The position numbers were made by a program, and so were the translations under genes. Shown here one piece after another: positions 61,258-64,000 of a stretch of 64,000 bases of DNA; position 1 is the stretch's first letter, and each line of letters begins with the position of its first letter. This DNA comes from Psoroptes ovis. Its lineage: Eukaryota > Arthropoda > Arachnida > Sarcoptiformes > Psoroptidae. A model generated the notes under the pieces. That model was not told the origin of the DNA. It worked only from the letters and a program-made list of their open reading frames with translations, and did no database searches. The stretch is from NCBI GenBank assembly GCA_002943765.1, contig PQWQ01000003.1:3471501-3535500 (forward strand). The letters run 5' to 3'.

Positions 61258-64000
61258 ACACGCACACACAAATCGATATTTAATGCTTGACGATGCAATA
61301 AAAAGCAATACGGAAATCGTAAATGAAAAAAAAAAGAAATTTATTCATACATTTATTTATTTATCTTGGAATTTTAAATACATTTACTATTATTATTATT
61401 ATCATTATCATGCTTATAATCATTAATATTAATATTATAATCGGTTTTTTTATTTATTTACGAAAACTTCATTTTGGCCAATTGATATTTACGTTTTTTT
61501 TATAATTTTTTCAAAATTAATGATATCCGATGATTTGCAATGATGATGATGCATCAATGTATTTATATCATCAATCACCAATCGTCGATTTTGATTGTAA
61601 ATTCAGTTGTAAATTTTTCCTAAATTTTTTTGCGCAAATTACGACTTGAATTTACGTCAACAACAGCAGAAAATTACGGGAGAAATAATAATTATACAAA
61701 AACAAATTATGACCCGAGTTATGATCAGGTGCATAAATGAATAATTAAAAAATTTCAATTATTTTAATTTCAACTTGGAAATTATCTTTATTTTTAAAAG
61801 AAACTCTTTGAATATTCATTCATTTGACCAATTGACCACATGATGAATGTGAATTCACATTTGTTTCGTTGTTTCTTTGAAAGAAATTGGAGAAATTCAA
61901 AGGAAAACAAAACAAAAACTTCTTATCATATCCGCTTCACAAATGAATGATAATGATTATTATTATTATTATGATATTTTTGTGTTTATTATCTTTGAAA
62001 GATAACAAAGAAAATATGAAAAAATATGATGATATTCATAGATGTTTAAAGACATTGCTTGTGCTGCATGTATTTGAAAAGTGTTTTTTTAAAAAAACAA
62101 TGTAAAAACAATACTTGGAATTGAAATAATTGAAAAAAAATGAAAATAATGAAACAAAAACAAAAAAAAAAAAACAAAACAAAAACAAAAAAAAACAAAA
62201 TGGACATGGATAATAATAATTAAACAATTATCATTTAAAATTATTATTATTATTATTATTATTATAAGATGCAGTATCATAATAGTAACCTTACAAAAAA
62301 TTATAAACATATAATAATGATGACCAGGAAAATTTTTAATTTTTAAAAACAAAATTTCATTCATACATTCATCCATTTATACATTTATCCATTCATACAT
62401 TTTTCCATTCATTCATATATTCATTTATACAAGCATTTCATAGTAAGCTTCAAATGATAATTGGTTTTTATTTAAATTTCAATAATGTTTTTGTATTTTC
62501 TATGAAAAATTATTCAAATTTTGTCCAATTTAAATCATCATCAGATAGATTTTGTATGTGTTCTTTGTGTTCAAAAAAAAATCACGAATTTTTCGTGTTT
62601 TGTTTTGTTTTGTTTTTGTGTTTCGTATTTGTATTTTTTCAAAGTCTATGAAATGGGAGAATGATTATTTTGAGATTTTTTTTTCATTTCCAGCAACAAA
62701 TCTCGACAATTAAATATGATATTATTAACAATTATTATTATTAATATTTATGCCTGGTTAAATGAATGAATATGACTAATTTTAGCCATTTGTACATGTG
62801 TATGAGTGTATGAAGCCAATTATGATAAGACTTCTTTTGAATAATTATTCATGTAAAAAAAATAATGGAAAAAAATTTTATTTAAAATAATGAATTTTGC
62901 TTTCCCAAGAGAAAGAATAATGATGATCATGATAACGACGAGATGACGATGATGATAACATTTCCAATCATTCATTTTTGATTGATTAAATTTTTCGGAT
63001 CAATAAATTAATCATCATTTGTTGAAACATCAATTTCGGGTTCAATGAGTTGTTGTTGGCCAATGATGAGTGATGATTTTTTGCCAGTGAGTGAAATTTG
63101 AAGTTTGGCCACGACGCATCAATCAGAAGATTTGACGATGGTTTTTTCAGAGTTCAAAGATGCTCAAAAATACCAAGAAAAAAAAATTGTTTGTCAAATT
63201 GAAAATTAATTTGTTTTCAAGCGATGAACAAAGTTATTCGTTGACAATTGTAAAGATTCAAATTTAAAATGTCTAAATTTAGATTGGAAATATTTTCATA
63301 TAAAAAATTTTCAATAATAATGACCAAATATAATCATGATCATTGGTCATTATCCAATAGAGTATTGTTGTTGCTGTTTTCGATGGTTGTCATTCATCGA
63401 AATGACCATCATCATCAACAATGATGGTCATTTTTGCTAAAAAAAAAAAATTTTTTTCCATTTTGACCAATGATTTGACATTTAGAAATAAATAAATAAA
63501 TTGTCATTCATCAAAGATAAATTGAAATTTTTTTCTTAATTTTAAAATCAACCAAATGAATTGGAAGTGAATGAATCACAGCCGTTAAATAAAAAAATTT
63601 ATCGAGGCCAAAATAATCGATGATGGTCAAAACTGGCTATTTGAAATTGATACTAATACCAAGACACCAAAATAAATTACGATTGCAGATGATTTCCAGA
63701 TGAAATTGATCCATTTTCACAAACAATTTTCAATCAATGAATAAGCAGATTGAAACATTGAACAGATTTCGGACAAAATCAATCCAAATACACGCATACA
63801 TCCGATCACATATAAATGATCACAAATTTGATACCCGATCAAATCATCTTGAACTAAATATCATCTACGAAATCATTTAATTTCTTAATACGAACACAAT
63901 CTTTGAATTCATTGAATTGAACAGTGAAAACATTCCAACATTAAAACAGATCATCATCAGGTGCAGCATCAACACAGATATTAGATGTATTGGTTCAATA

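Larger units (their letters stand above)
49573..64000. other. 14.4-kb region without recognisable genes
   Basis: AT-rich DNA from the jing-like 3' end to the window edge. No ORF shows a domain or family signature. It contains the jing-like 3' UTR, a C8 run near 52120, a mariner-type MITE at 53563-53642, a hairpin at 53689-53718, a 49-codon Cys-containing ORF at 54172-54321, a GC-rich island at about 57240-57420, (TTC)n near 58983-59005, (AATG)n near 60029-60052, TGG and TTG repeats near 60115-60165 and 60295-60315, and CA repeats near 61240-61257. It may be intergenic or the introns of a gene whose coding exons lie beyond 64000. Confidence 0.5.

Noticed and set aside
1..64000. CRISPR arrays, operons, prophage or bacterial defence systems
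   Set aside because: No direct-repeat spacer arrays or bacterial gene signatures; the whole window has intron-bearing animal genes.

Overview
The window is eukaryotic nuclear DNA. It is very AT-rich, its genes are split by short GT-AG introns (mostly about 50-100 bp, a few of 0.3-4.7 kb), its proteins carry long Asn/Gln/Ser/Asp runs, and every recognisable gene is animal. The gene set (polyhomeotic, rumi, prune, Vha13, endosulfine, a JIP1/Aplip1 homologue, jing/AEBP2, an AA15-type chitin-active LPMO) points to an arthropod. Compact AT-rich genes with simple repeats fit an acariform mite of the dust-mite/scabies-mite type; that placement is inference, not proof.

Layout. 1-1926 (+): 3' part of a polyhomeotic-like Polycomb gene. 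2263-3513 (-): single-exon POGLUT1/rumi. 3920-8746 (-): an 11-exon gene joining a prune DHH/DHHA2 phosphoesterase to a C-terminal BCH domain (PRUNE2 architecture). 12094-12606 (+): V-ATPase subunit G. 13542-18123 (-): TEX2-like SMP lipid-transfer protein. 25811-27987 (+): JIP1/Aplip1-like scaffold. 29255-30709 (+): claudin/PMP22-like four-helix protein. 31934-32546 (-): endosulfine. 34742-35907 (-): AA15-like LPMO. 38068-38176 (+): intron-containing tRNA-Lys(CUU). 40386-49572 (+): jing/AEBP2-like PRC2 cofactor with a 4.7 kb first intron. 49573-64000: no gene recognised.

The genes are mostly unrelated housekeeping and signalling genes. Two belong to the Polycomb system: ph is a PRC1 subunit and jing/AEBP2 is a PRC2 cofactor. 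Exon coordinates were read by hand from GT/AG sites and checked for phase; all multi-exon models sum to whole codons.

Noncoding points worth attention: an 80-bp mariner-type MITE with TA duplications and a neighbouring perfect hairpin; CTCF-like sites and an 18-bp perfect palindrome just downstream of the tRNA; another 18-bp GC-rich palindrome in the gene-poor 18-26 kb stretch; a roughly 23-bp motif shared upstream of Vha13 and jing; and a GC-rich island with an E2F-like site near 57.3 kb.
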